This document shows positions 23,083 to 32,850 of a DNA stretch of 64,000 nt, one piece after another. Each line of letters starts with the position of its first letter. Position 1 is the stretch's first letter. Source of the DNA: Chara braunii. Its lineage: Eukaryota > Streptophyta > Charophyceae > Charales > Characeae. The notes below the pieces were generated by a model. It was not told the DNA's origin. It saw nothing but the letters and a program-made list of their open reading frames with translations, and ran no database searches. The stretch is from the NCBI GenBank assembly GCA_003427395.1, contig BFEA01000321.1, positions 422,648 to 486,647 of the forward strand. The letters are read 5' to 3'. The translations under genes were made by a program, and so were the position numbers.

Positions 23083-23399
23083 TTGGCATGCTTTTTGGAA
23101 GTCACACCCAACAAGGCCCCGTATGAAGTTGACGACGCGGGCGCGGAGGAAAACTGAGTCCTTGTCGGGTTGTGACAAGTGTGGAGTGTCGACGACAAGG
23201 TGCGGCCCCCCGAGGCCTAAGCCTGCGCCACATCAAAGACGGTGAGCGACAGTAGCCCATTTTTCCCGTCCCCTTTATTTTCCGCTTTAGTTTCATTTTT
23301 ATTATAGGTTTATCGATTGGTGATCTTGTTGGTCGATGTCGGTTTCGAGGCCGGCATCGGGACCAAGAGAGATCGTTAACTACATATATTATTTACAAG

Positions 23400-24115
23400 T
23401 CACTTTCAGCCGCTTCAGGTCCCCACCTGAAATTCCTGAAATGACCTGAAGTGGTTGAAGTTTTTGAACGGGGTTGAAGTTTCTAAAAGGGGTATCATGT
23501 ATCCCCATCCAATCATAAGGATGGGGGTACTTGAAACCCCGTTCAGAAGCTTCAAACTTCAACCACTTCAGGTTATTCTAGCGGTTTCAGGTCCCCAACC
23601 GAAATGGTTGGATGGGGGTACATGAAACCCCTATTAGAAGCTTCGGCCACTTCAGGGGTTTCATGTCCCCACCTGAAATTTTTGAAATGACCTTAAGTGG
23701 TTGAAGCTTCTGAAAGGGGTTTTAGGTACCCCCATCCTCGTGGTTGGATGGGGGTACCGGAAACCCCTTTCAGAAGGTTCGGCCACTTCAGGTCATTTGA
23801 GAAATTTTAGGTCCAGGTAATTTCAGGAATTTCAGGTTGTCACCTGAATTTTTTGAAATAACGTGAAGTGGCTTAAACTTCTGAAAGGGGTATCAGGTAC
23901 CCCTATCCAACCAAGAAGATGAGGGCGCCTGAAACCCCATCAGAAGTTTCAGCCACTTCAGGTCATTACAGCGGTTTCATGTCCCCATCTGAAATTCTTG
24001 AAATAACGTAAACTTCTGAAAGGGGTTTCATGTCCCCCCATCCAAATGGTTGGATGGTTGGATAAGGGGACTTGAAACCCCTTTCAGAAGCTTCAACCAC
24101 TTCAGGTGACACACA
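23400..24115. repeat. Array 5: about five large palindromic units
   Basis: Each unit is a foldback built from CCACTTCAGGTCATTTCAG and CTTCTGAAAGGGGTTTCAGG on both strands. The best has 35-nt arms at 23703-23737 and 23746-23780 with only three mismatches and an 8-nt loop. Other apexes are near 23506, 23600, 23915 and 24045. A smaller CAGGT/ACCTG hairpin recurs between them. Low open-frame content; not coding. Confidence 0.8.
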
Positions 24116-24300
24116 GCAACGTTAAACCAAAATAAAAATAAGCAAAAAATAAAATAAAATAAAAATAAAACTTGTCCTCCAAACCAACCGAAACTTTTGA
24201 AATGACATGAAGTGTCTTCATACCATTTCAGCAGTTTCAGACCACTTTAAAATCTTTCATTCTGAAATTTCAGGGGCTCGTTAACCAAAAATGGGGAACA

Positions 24301-24372
24301 ACGGATCTAGTTCAGTTGATACACCAATGAATTGTTGAAATATAGACATGAGTTCGAACTCTATTGGAAATA
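24301..24372 (+). repeat. tRNA-like (SINE head) sequence
   Basis: GGATCTAGTTCAGTTGAT resembles a tRNA A box, and GAGTTCGAACTC 43 bp on matches the B box (GGTTCGANNCC). The stems are poor, so this is a Pol III promoter remnant of a SINE rather than a tRNA. A similar element lies at 60644. Confidence 0.45.
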
Positions 24373-24719
24373 GGTGAATAATGTGCTATAGTTATGATTA
24401 GTCTTGGGCCGGTGAGTTCGATGAAGAGATTTGAGTCCGCGATCCACAACTCCAGGCCAGCTGGGTTTCCAGAAGCCCGCCTGATCTTGTCAGCTGGGTT
24501 TCCAATGATCAAATAATGTTTTGGTGGTCAAGGTAGGTGGTGAGATTAACGCTTACCGTGAAAGTTTATGTTAGCGGTGCAAAAGGAGGAGCGGGAGGTT
24601 TAGACAAGGAAAGATGGTGGGGATGAAAGAGACGATGTTGACTGAGGTGAAGGAGACAGAGAGTCTACGATAGAAGAGGAGGTAGGATATGCATTGTCGT
24701 GGCCATCATTGTCATTAAG
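24373..24719. other. Intergenic
   Basis: No gene recognised. TCAGCTGGGTTTCCA and GGCCAGCTGGGTTTCCAG form a short direct repeat near 24455-24505. Confidence 0.35.
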
Positions 24720-26610
24720 ATATTCATTTTCATACGGGTGCATGGTTGCAACTTGAATGCTGATTAACAAGTTCCTCGTCGGGATGTTGATTCCTTGTGC
24801 TTGCGCTCCACACCAAGATTGTTCCCACTATCGTGCTCTTAGTCATCCTCATCAGGATTGTGCTTATCGTTATGTCTATCGTGATTGTGTTCGTTAAGGT
24901 TGTTCGGAGGATCACGTTCCCGTCTCAATTGATCACGCTCCTCGCCTCGACAATGATGTCCTTGATCGTTGAAGTGGTTGAGTGCGTGCATCTGGGATGG
25001 TTATAGCAGGAGATTCATTCACATTTTGCCCGAATTCGGTCACAGGAGCAAGCAACGGTGACGAGTGTATCTTCTCGGGTTCCGAGTGAACATGCATTTC
25101 CATCTTGCACATTTGGTGAGTAGTGAAGAAGGGTCCATTATCGAAGGGCTTCAACTCGTCATCACATCCGCAATCTTAGTGGTAGTCATCATCACTGCTT
25201 GTGACGTTACACTGATCGTGATCGTTGGGGTGACCATACTGCTCGTGGACCCAATGTTGTACCACGTTATCGTCTCCATCCGTGAGATCGCTATCGGATT
25301 TACTTTGACATGATAACCTTGGTCACATTTCTCGCTGTAGTAGTCGTGTGGCTGCTCATGTTCGTCATCGTGATCCATGTGTTGTTCAGTGTCGCAATCT
25401 CGGTCTTGGTCATGCTCACAGAGGCGGTCGTGTCGTTCGTCCTTGTAATTAATATTCTCTTGTTCCTCACGGGTGTTTTCATAATCGCAGTTCTTCGTCA
25501 TGATCGGGATTGTGTTGTGCATCTTCATTATTGTGATTGCGTCTGTCGGCTTCCTTATTGGTATCAAGCGGGTGATCGTCGTTGACATGATAGTGCTTGT
25601 TTTGGGCAGACGTACGTATCCGGCTGGGTTCTAAGGGGAGATTCACTCCCACCTTGCATGATTGGTGGGTCAGGCAACAAATTCAATGTTGGGTTTGTGT
25701 GGCGCATATACGCAGGGAAAGAGAGAGAATGATGCTCTTTTGGGAACATTCGTCCACGCTCATCATCAAGGTGCACCAACTCATCATCGTATTCGTCATC
25801 ATCGGGATCTTCATCATACTTATTAAATAACGCGCGTTGATGAAGTTAAAATTTTTGTGGTGTATCTTCCCACGTTGTGGCAGAAGATTAAATCTTATTT
25901 GCTCATTTGTTTAATATCGAGGGTGGGTCGCACGATTGCTGTTTATATGTGTTAGCTCGGCTGCATCGCAAATTTTCCCCAAGAATTCAACGTTGGGCTT
26001 GTGTGGCGCATATGCGAAGGGAAAGAGAGAGAAGGATGCTCATTTGGGAACAATCGTCCACGCTCATCATCAAGGTGCACCAACTCGTCATTGTAATCGT
26101 CATCATCGGGATCTTCATCATACTCGTCAAATTGCGCGAGTTGATGAAGTGCAAAATTTTGTGGTGTATCTTACCATGTTGTGGCGGATGATTAAATCTT
26201 ATTTTGCTAATTTGTTTAATACCAAGGTTGGGTCGCGCGGGTGCTGTTTATAGGTGTTAGGTCGACCACATCGCAAATTTTCTCCGAGATCCTATTGTCT
26301 TGCTATATCACGCTCTTCATCTTGGATGTCCTCATGCTCGTGGTCATCTTGATCACCCTCGTCTTTGGTACTCGCGCTCGTCCGGGAGGTCACATCGCTG
26401 TCAGAAATAATCGTCATTGTGTTCCTCATCACGTTGTTCGTGCTATCACCGCACGTAGTTTTATGCTCATCATCGTGGTCAAGGTTGTATTGCTACCTCC
26501 TTCACAATGTTTGTTGTTTTGTGTTCGTTATGCTTATCTACATGTTGATGTGCTAGTCAGACCATCAATGTTGTGTTACCATTGGATTGACTTCGTCGAG
26601 GTTTGACCGG
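24720..26610 (-). pseudogene. Broken gene for an Asp/His-rich charged protein
   Basis: Minus-strand frames give one consistent composition across frame changes: DHDDEHEQPHDYYSEKCDQG (25300-25400), a shifted KSDSDLTDGDDNVVQHW (25220-25300), LKPFDNGPFFTTHQMCKMEM (about 25090-25150), LVHLDDERGR (near 25750 and 26060), and DEGDQDDHEHEDIQDEERDI (26300-26370). The start is not clear. At least three frameshifts and several stops are present. Hydrophobic plus-strand frames here are complements of the acidic codons. No known domain recognised; a low-complexity repeat mimicking coding is the alternative. Confidence 0.4.
25678..26286. repeat. ~305-bp tandem duplication within the Asp/His-rich region
   Basis: TTGTGTGGCGCATAT, CGTCCACGCTCATCATCAAG and TTTGTGGTGTATCTT recur at a 305-bp period (for example 25695 and 26000). 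The copies differ at roughly one base in ten, so the duplication is not recent. Confidence 0.85.
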
Positions 26611-27203
26611 TTCCTTGGGAGTCGAAGAAGGAGAAAAAAAACTCGGAGGTAACAAAAGAAGAAGGAATTAAGGTGTGGATGAGCTCAATAAAGAGAGGCA
26701 TAAAAAGATTGTTAGGAGTCGAGGTAAGGGCCGTTGTGCAATAAAGAAGGGGTGGAGGCGTAGGACTTGCCTGTTTCAGTCTGCGTGCATAAGGTTATGA
26801 TTTTGACCAGGTGCATTGAGCCCGGAAGGAATGGAGGTAAAACGGAGGAAATATGAGGGATACGGGAATACGAGGAGTAGGATTGGAGAAAAGGGTGATG
26901 TAGTGCGATTCGCCAGGTTGGTCGTTGATCTCACAGTTGTTCGTTCCCATATAGATTACTCGTTGCAGTGGTCTTGGTTATCGTCCCCTTCGTGGTGCTT
27001 GGCATCTGCATCCATTGGTCGTTCTTTGAGGTGATTGTGCGGATCATCTTGGTACTTGTTGTCTTCATTCTCAATGGAGGTGCGTGACCGATCATAGTTA
27101 ATGGAAAAAAACTACCTGACTGACTCTGTCAGCAAACGAAATCCAATACTGTAACTAATGAAAGTATGAAGTATAGCTTGTTGTTAACATTGATGTGTGA
27201 GAA
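26611..27203. other. Intergenic
   Basis: No gene or repeat recognised; purine-rich at 26620-26760. Confidence 0.4.
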
Positions 27204-27272
27204 GCGGTTAATGAAAGACAAAAAATTCAGTGAATTTTAATATTTTTTTCACCGAAACTGCCATATTTCCCC

Positions 27273-27317
<45 letters not shown>

Positions 27318-27602
27318 TTTTTTGTATGTGTTTTATGGTATAGGTGTATTCAGTTTCGTCGTATTTGGAGCAGTAACGAAAATGTTGGCAAAAACATCGC
27401 ACTCGAAAAAAAAATTGGCGAACTCTGAAAGCTACTCCGAATAGGGTTTTATAATGTTTTTTATGTTGTTGTTGTTTTTTTGCCCATTTGTTTTTTGTAT
27501 GTTTGTATTATGCCTCTGCATAGTTTGTTTGCAAAAGTTTCAACAACATTGTTTATAGCGATGCGGCAAAAAAACCCGAATTTTTTGTCTTCCATTAACC
27601 GT
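27204..27602. mobile_element. Foldback/MITE, copy 2, inverted relative to copy 1
   Basis: The left end GCGGTTAATGAAAGAC then AAAAAATTC pairs with the right end GAATTTTTTGTC then TTCCATTAACCG. Internal AACGAAAATGTTGGCAAAAA is the reverse complement of the same stretch in the copy at 22518. A run of about 36 T at 27277-27313 has been inserted or expanded. A third, partial copy runs from about 27890 to 28013. Confidence 0.75.
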
Positions 27603-27605
27603 TAG

Positions 27606-28300
27606 TGGGCATTTCGCCAAAGTTCAACTACTGTCATAGGGGCATTTTGCCAAAGTTTCACTACTTTCATAGGGACATTTTGCCAAAGTTTCACTACTGT
27701 CATAGGGGGCTTTCACCATACCCATGCCTTTTAGGCTTATTTGACGAAATACCCCAACTTTCAAGGGCGTTTCAATAATTTTGCCCCGAAAAACATAGAA
27801 ATATAAGCCTTTAGGGCTGCGTTCACCCCCCTGCAGTAAACAGTTGAAACCTTTTATAGTGCTCTTGATGTATTTTTTTTTTTTTTTGTCGCCCATTTGT
27901 TTTTTGTATATTTGTATTATGACCCTGGAGAGTTTGTTTGCAAAAGTATCAACAACATTGTTTGTAGCGATGCGGCAAAAGAACATGAATTTTGGGTCTT
28001 CCACTAACCGTTAGTGGGCATGTCGCCGAAGTTTCACCACTGTCATAGGGGCATTTTGCCAAAGTTTCACTACTGTCATAGGGGCATTTCGCCAAAGTTT
28101 CACTACTTTCATAGGGGCATTTCGCCGAAGTTTCACTACTGTCATAGGGGCCTTTCACCATACCCACGCCTTTTAGGCTTATTTGATGAAATACCCCAAC
28201 TTTCAAGGGCATTTCAACAATTTTGCTCCGAAAAACATAGAAATATAGGCCTTTAGGGCTGCGTTCACCACCCCCCAGTAAACAATTAAAGCCTTCTATA
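27606..28300. repeat. 33-bp tandem repeats and a ~400-bp duplication
   Basis: AAGTTTCACTACTGTCATAG followed by GGGCATTTCGCCG repeats about three times at 27618-27710 and five times at 28029-28150. The following ~140 bp (CCTTTTAGGCTTATTTGA, AAAAACATAGAAATATA, GGGCTGCGTTCACC) is present twice, at 27715-27860 and 28150-28300. The block with the partial foldback was therefore duplicated as one piece of about 400-430 bp. Confidence 0.85.
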
Positions 28301-28325
28301 CTCCCTATGTCCGGGGCAGTAATCC

Positions 28326-28765
28326 AGCAGTGTAGCTCAGTTGGTTAGGCGTGCAAGTGGCATCCAGGAGGTTGTGGGTTCGAGCCCCATAACTGCCTGG
28401 TGCGCACTTAGTGCCAACCAGCGGTGATAGGTTGCCCAACACGGGTGCAAGTGCGAGTGTGAGTGGTTTGCATGTGGTGTGTGAGAGGTGTTGGCCTTAG
28501 ACACTGCTGTTATTTGGTTGGGGGTGGGGGATGTTGATAAGGGAGGTGCAGCTAGCCGGAACCCAACCTGAGGGCCCAGCCCATCCTTGACCACCACTGT
28601 TGGGGCGGGGGCAACATGTATCCTCTCTGATGGGTGGAGGGAGACAACAAAGCTATGTTCGCAGGGGTCCCCTGTATAAGCCTTAGGAGTAGTGGTAGGT
28701 AGGTAGTGAAGGTGAATTGAAAGAATTTGAAAGGTGATGAAAGATTTGAGAGAAAAAAACGAAAA
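28326..28765 (+). mobile_element. tRNA-headed SINE
   Basis: The head GCAGTGTAGCTCAGTTGGTT and GGGTTCGAGCCCC are near-perfect A and B boxes. Weak acceptor pairing (GCAGT with ACTGC) remains, but no clear anticodon arm. A unique body of about 350 bp follows, ending in an A-rich tail (GAGAGAAAAAAACGAAAATA) near 28765. A functional tRNA gene is unlikely because of the poor middle arm and the body that follows. No flanking duplication was identified. Confidence 0.6.
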
Positions 28766-28769
28766 TAAA

Positions 28770-28900
28770 AATAAAAACTCCAATGGCAGTATACGTCAGT
28801 AGGCAACGCTACACTACTCTCCACATGCACAAAAGACAGAAAGTTATGGCAATGTATCTTCCCATGTTCTAGGCAACGCACATTTCGAGAGGAGAGTAGT
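28770..28900. repeat. Dispersed repeat related to 38640 and 39070
   Basis: AATGTATCTTCCCATGTTCT then AGGC matches the TGTATCTTGCCATGTTC-AGCC block of the inverted pair at 38.6-39.3 kb. CACTACTCTCC (28813) and GGAGAGTAGTG (28879) form inverted ends. Confidence 0.4.
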
Positions 28901-29004
28901 GGAGCGAGGCCCAATAACCTCACACGGTAGGACTTCGCGGAGAGGCTGACTGGTGACTGTCCACGAAACGGGACTCGTCGCTCCAGCAGACTCTCAACAA
29001 AATT

Positions 29005-29128
29005 GCTTCGTTCGAGAATTCTAGATTCCTCGCGTCGCTCCACCCATCTCGATTCGAATGGACCCCAACAGAAAGCAAAAACCAACTCACGATCTTCCCA
29101 TCGAGGGATGCCTTCCGAAAGTTCGAGA
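29005..29128. promoter_or_regulatory. Heat-shock-element-like sites upstream of the FKBP gene
   Basis: GAA-nn-TTC-nn-GA lies at 29117-29128 (nearly three alternating nGAAn blocks) and TTC-nn-GAA at 29011-29018. Both are close to the canonical HSE. Plant ROF2 is heat-induced and ROF1 acts with HSP90 and HsfA2 (known for Arabidopsis). The transcription start of this gene is unknown, so promoter location is inferred. Confidence 0.35.
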
Positions 29129-29284
29129 TTTGTCCGTGGTGTCTGAACGATCGGAAAACAGAACGAGGTTGCCACCTGCGAAGGGCTAGACAAATTTAAG
29201 GGACCGCGAGCCGGCGGCGGGGTTGTGCTGAGAGCAGTTCGCGGCATGGCAAGGTGTGGTTAGGGTTTCGAATTTAAGCTTGCG

Positions 29285-29450
29285 CGCCTAAGTCGCCATA
29301 TCGTCGAACCGCGCTGCGCGCCTACGTCGACGTGTGTTGGAATCGAGCTGCGCGCCTACGTCGCTGTGTTGGAATCGTGCTGTGCTGCGCGCCTACATCG
29401 CCGTGTGTTGGAATCGTGCTGTGCTGCGCGCCTACGACGCCATATCCTGG
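29285..29450. repeat. ~45-bp GC-rich tandem repeat, GCTGCGCGCCTACGTCG
   Basis: GCTGCGCGCCTACGTCG then CTGTGTTGGAATCG recurs four times with small changes and ends at GCTGCGCGCCTACGACGCC. It lies between the HSE-like sites and the likely 5' UTR. Confidence 0.85.
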
Positions 29451-29579
29451 AGCCCTGGTGTGCGCTTCCTGCCACTTTTCTGCGCCCCGATTTTCATCCC
29501 AATTAATCAGGTCTTGTAAGTTCGGCAACTTCCTCCGACGTCCGAACTGCACGATTGAGCCGCAGTGTTAGACGTGGAA

Positions 29580-30762
29580 AAAACAGCAAGTCCGATTATC
29601 GGTGAAGGAAGGGTATCCCTTCGGCCCACTGCGGGAGTTCAACGGCAGGTTAGTCCCTGACCGGTTCTCTGCTTGTGTCTCCCTCCATCCCTCTCCCCAT
29701 CCGTCGCTCTTCCGTCTGGCCCTCTCTCACCCTCTCTCTCGTTGTCTTCCGGTCCCTCTCTTTCCCTCTCTTCACTTTTCTACCTCTCTCTTTTCCTCTC
29801 ATGCTCTCGCCCTATCTCCCTCTGTGACTCCCCGTCTCTCTCACCCAGGCGCTTGAGAGATCAACACCATCATCAGTCATATAGCACACAGCATAATGGT
29901 AGGTATGTAAAAAGCAGTGTTGGGGCGCTAGTCGAGCTATGGTTGATTGCCGAAGTACCTTTGTCAGCCGTGTGTCCAGGATCATGTGTTGTAGCTGCTG
30001 TCTGCCCCCTAGACCGGGCGGGTTCTTCGAACTACTTTTGTCGATCTTTTGTGTCGGATCATCTGTTGTAGCTGTTCTGATTCGTTCATTGTATAATCGA
30101 AGCTGAGTTTTTTTGGTTTGCATCTGATAAGTCAGTGTGTACTGAACTGAACTATGCGATGGCCGATCTTGGTGTTGTTTTCTCTCTGCATGTCCTGACC
30201 TTTGTGATGGCCGATCTTGGTGGTGTTCTCTCTCTGCATGTCCTGACCTTTGTATGCAACTGACGTTGTGGTGCGTGCTGTTTCTGCGAATTCTTTTCTT
30301 CCTGTCAAAAGCAAATAGATTTCGGTCAAGCTCAAATAGATCAGGTTTGTATTTCACTCCCTGCCTTCTTTGACGGCGGTTGACCTTCGCTGGGGTATTT
30401 CATCGTCGGTATTATTGTCATTTGGCGATGGCTACCTGAGAATACGAGATTGTCTCTACAGGAGTGCGTGGTGTACTCTGCCATGCATGTAGCACTGGCC
30501 TCTGGAGCCTCCCCTGGAGGAATGGGACTGGGAGGAATAGATGGCCTGAACCACTGTGTCGGTGTAATACGTGGAAGTTAATTCGCATCTGAGTTGTATT
30601 TTGGAGCTTATCTTGACGGAGGGGGGCTCTGATGTATTGGAGGGGGGCTGTGATGTATGGAATTCACGGTGTTCGTGGTCACGATACTCGTTAAGGTTTA
30701 AAATATAATTATTGTTTTGAATTACTTTGTTTCCTTTTGGACTTTAACGATTTTTTTTTCAG
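29580..30762 (+). other. Probable 5' UTR and first intron of the FKBP gene
   Basis: A CT-rich tract (29670-29850) resembles a plant 5' UTR. Candidate donors are CAG/GTTAGT near 29649 and ATG/GTAGGTATGT near 29897. The acceptor is better supported: a run of T then CAG at 30750-30762, 23 bp before the start codon. No confident upstream coding exon is seen. A 48-bp tandem duplication at 30158-30253 (GATGGCCGATCTTGGTG, CTCTGCATGTCCTGACC) lies inside the putative intron. Confidence 0.4.
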
Positions 30763-30785
30763 GTGAGCGGGAAGACGGTCGGAGA

Positions 30786-32546
30786 ATGGGTGACGACGTG
30801 GATTTCAATGACATGTCCGACGGCGCAATGGGCGAGAACTTTGACGAGGATGAGGAAGAGCCCAGCGCAGGCGCGTATGAACCGCACAAGGAGGGCGAGG
30901 AGAAGGACATTACATCAGATGGAGGAGTGAAGAAGCTCCTTGTGAAGGCCGGCGAGGGGTACGAAAAGCCAGAGAAGGATGACGAGGTGTCTGTGCACTA
31001 TACTGGGACTCTGCTGGATGGAACGCAGTTCGATTCCAGCAGAGATAGAGGGGAGCCGTTTACGTTCAAGCTGGGTCAGGGACAGGTCATAAAGGGATGG
31101 GACAAGGGTGTGGCTACTATGAAGAAAGGGGAGAGAGCGATCCTGACCTGCGCACCGGAGTATGCGTACGGTAAGGCTGGATCGCCGCCGTCCATTCCGC
31201 CGGACAGCACGCTCAAGTTCGACGTTGAACTTTTGTCCTGGACTAGCGTGAAAGACATCTGCAGGGATGGCGGCGTGCTGAAGAAGGTCGTGAAGGAGGG
31301 GAAGAAGTGGGAGAAACCTCGCGAGCTTGATCAGGTCACCGTGAAGTATGAGGTGAGGTTGACTGATGGCGGCAAAGTCGTGGCCAAGAGCCCGGAGGAA
31401 GGCGTGGAGTTTTACGTGAAGGAAGGCCACTTGATCCGAGCTATACCCGCTGCCGTGCCGCATATGCACAAGGGAGAAGTTGCTCTCCTCACAGTCCGCC
31501 CTGACTACGGATTTGGGGAGGGCGGTCGTGAGGCGGAGCCGTCGGTTCCCCCGAATGCTTCTCTGACGGTGGACCTGGAGTTAGTTGGTTGGAAGACGGT
31601 CGAGAACGTGACCGACGATGGGCAGGTGGTCAAGAAGGTGTTGAAGGAGGGAACAGGGTATGAGAAACCTAACGAGGGAGCAACCGTGAACGTTAAGCTG
31701 CTGGGAACCCTGGAAGATGGGAGTGTGTTCGAGTCCCGGGGGGTCGACGAGGGCGATGAACTGTTAACGTTTGTAACGGGCGAAGAACAGGTTATCCCCG
31801 GGCTAGACAAGGCGGTGTTGCTCATGAAGAACGAGGAGAAGGCGGTTATCACGGTTGGACCGGAGTACGGCTACGGCGCAACTGAGTACCGTGGCAATAA
31901 GGGTGTTGTTCCGCCGAACTCGAAACTGACGTTTGAGGTGGACATGGTTTCGTTCGTGAAGGAGAAAGAGTCTTGGGACATGGATAACGCCGAGAAGGTG
32001 GAGACTGCGGCCAAGAGGAAGGAGGAAGGGAATGCGCTGTTCAAGGCGGGGAAAATTGTCAGGGCGTCGAAGAAGTACGAGAAAGCGGTCAAGTTGATCG
32101 ATTACGACTCGTCCTTCGACGACGAGCAGAAGAAAGTGGCAAAAGCATTGAAGATCGCGTGCAATCTGAACAACGCGGCATGTAAGCTCAAACTCAAGCA
32201 ATTCAACGAAACCGTGAAGCTGTGCAGCAAAGTTCTGGAGAGCGACTCGCAGAATGTCAAGGCGCTTTACAGAAGAGCACAGGCATACATGGGCGCCGAC
32301 GATCTTGATCTAGCGGAGTACGACTTGAAGAAGGCGACGGACATCGATCCCGAAAATCGGGATGTCAAGTTGGCAGTTAGAGAGTTGAAGAGGAGACAGA
32401 GAGTGCAGAACCAGCAGGAGGCCAAACTGTACGGGAACATGTTTGCTCGCCTCAGCAAGATGGAGGAAATGGAGGCTAAAGAGAGCAAAGCTTCTGACAA
32501 TGACATGAAGGTGGACGCCCCTCCTCCGGCGGTTCCCGTAGCATGA
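30786..32546 (+). CDS. FKBP62/ROF1-type peptidyl-prolyl isomerase, three FKBP domains plus TPR
   Basis: 586 residues from the ATG at 30786; an in-frame ATG at 30717 lies in the intron before the acceptor. An acidic N-terminus is followed by FKBP-1 (about 57-152), FKBP-2 (171-269), FKBP-3 (288-390), and a TPR region (about 408-540) with a charged tail. FKBP-1 keeps the catalytic pocket: Y72, F82, D83, F92, V101, I102, W105, Y128, F145. FKBP-2 and FKBP-3 lack the pocket Trp (Leu340 in domain 3), so isomerase activity probably rests in domain 1. TPR residues K412, N416, N463, K492 and R496 fit the carboxylate clamp that binds HSP90. In Arabidopsis, ROF1/ROF2 work with HSP90 in heat acclimation. 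The order, length and conserved blocks (SWDM, NVKALYRRAQAYM, YGNMFARLSK) match the plant family. The coding part has no intron, unlike land-plant ROF1 genes. Confidence 0.95.
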   Translation: MGDDVDFNDMSDGAMGENFDEDEEEPSAGAYEPHKEGEEKDITSDGGVKKLLVKAGEGYEKPEKDDEVSVHYTGTLLDGTQFDSSRDRGEPFTFKLGQGQVIKGWDKGVATMKKGERAILTCAPEYAYGKAGSPPSIPPDSTLKFDVELLSWTSVKDICRDGGVLKKVVKEGKKWEKPRELDQVTVKYEVRLTDGGKVVAKSPEEGVEFYVKEGHLIRAIPAAVPHMHKGEVALLTVRPDYGFGEGGREAEPSVPPNASLTVDLELVGWKTVENVTDDGQVVKKVLKEGTGYEKPNEGATVNVKLLGTLEDGSVFESRGVDEGDELLTFVTGEEQVIPGLDKAVLLMKNEEKAVITVGPEYGYGATEYRGNKGVVPPNSKLTFEVDMVSFVKEKESWDMDNAEKVETAAKRKEEGNALFKAGKIVRASKKYEKAVKLIDYDSSFDDEQKKVAKALKIACNLNNAACKLKLKQFNETVKLCSKVLESDSQNVKALYRRAQAYMGADDLDLAEYDLKKATDIDPENRDVKLAVRELKRRQRVQNQQEAKLYGNMFARLSKMEEMEAKESKASDNDMKVDAPPPAVPVA

Positions 32547-32598
32547 AGACGGTGAAGGGGGATGTGAAGTCGGCTATGAAAAGAGTTGAAGAGGTGAC

Positions 32599-32830
32599 AA
32601 CGAGCAGGAGGGGAGACACGTTTGCTCTCTCTTAGCTAGCAAGAGGGAGGAAAGAGAGCAAAAGTTCTGAGAATAATGTTAAGGTGGATTTCTCTCCTCC
32701 GGCCATTACCATAGCATGAAGGCGACGAAGTAGTTGATCGAGGTGATGGGGACGGGTTTGTTAGATGCCGATGCGGGTTGGTTGGAGAGTTTGCCTGCCA
32801 CATGTTCTCTTCCTCAGCAAGATGATCTGT
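32599..32830 (+). pseudogene. Decayed tandem copies of the FKBP gene's own 3' end
   Basis: Sequence at 32599-32718 repeats the last ~130 bp of the coding region (AGCAGGAGG, TTTGCTC, GAGAGCAAA-GTTCTGA, AAGGTGGA, CCTCCGGC, GTAGCATGA-type ending). It has small deletions and an in-frame TAG. A third, shorter trace (ACATGTTCTC-TCCTCAGCAAGATG) lies at 32800-32825. The copies follow the real stop and probably sit in the 3' UTR. Confidence 0.75.
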
Positions 32831-32850
32831 CCTCTTCCCGAGAAAAATGA

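Noticed and set aside
25310-25585. Hydrophobic plus-strand frames suggesting a membrane protein
   Set aside because: They are the complement of Asp/His codons (GAT, GAC, CAT, CAC) of the minus-strand charged frame.
28326-28397. Functional tRNA gene
   Set aside because: A and B boxes are good but the anticodon arm does not fold and a SINE body follows.
28552-29247. 231-residue minus-strand open frame
   Set aside because: It overlaps a tRNA-headed SINE and the FKBP upstream region, has no domain, and its composition changes abruptly along its length.
29812-30357. 181-residue minus-strand open frame
   Set aside because: It covers the CT-rich 5' region and a 48-bp tandem duplicate of the FKBP intron; the repeated peptide reflects the DNA repeat.
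30717-30785. Start of the FKBP protein at the upstream in-frame ATG (30717)
   Set aside because: This stretch contains the T-rich tract and AG of a 3' splice site; family N-termini fit the ATG at 30786.
30915-31469. Open frames antisense to the FKBP coding region
   Set aside because: Shadow frames of a well-conserved gene.
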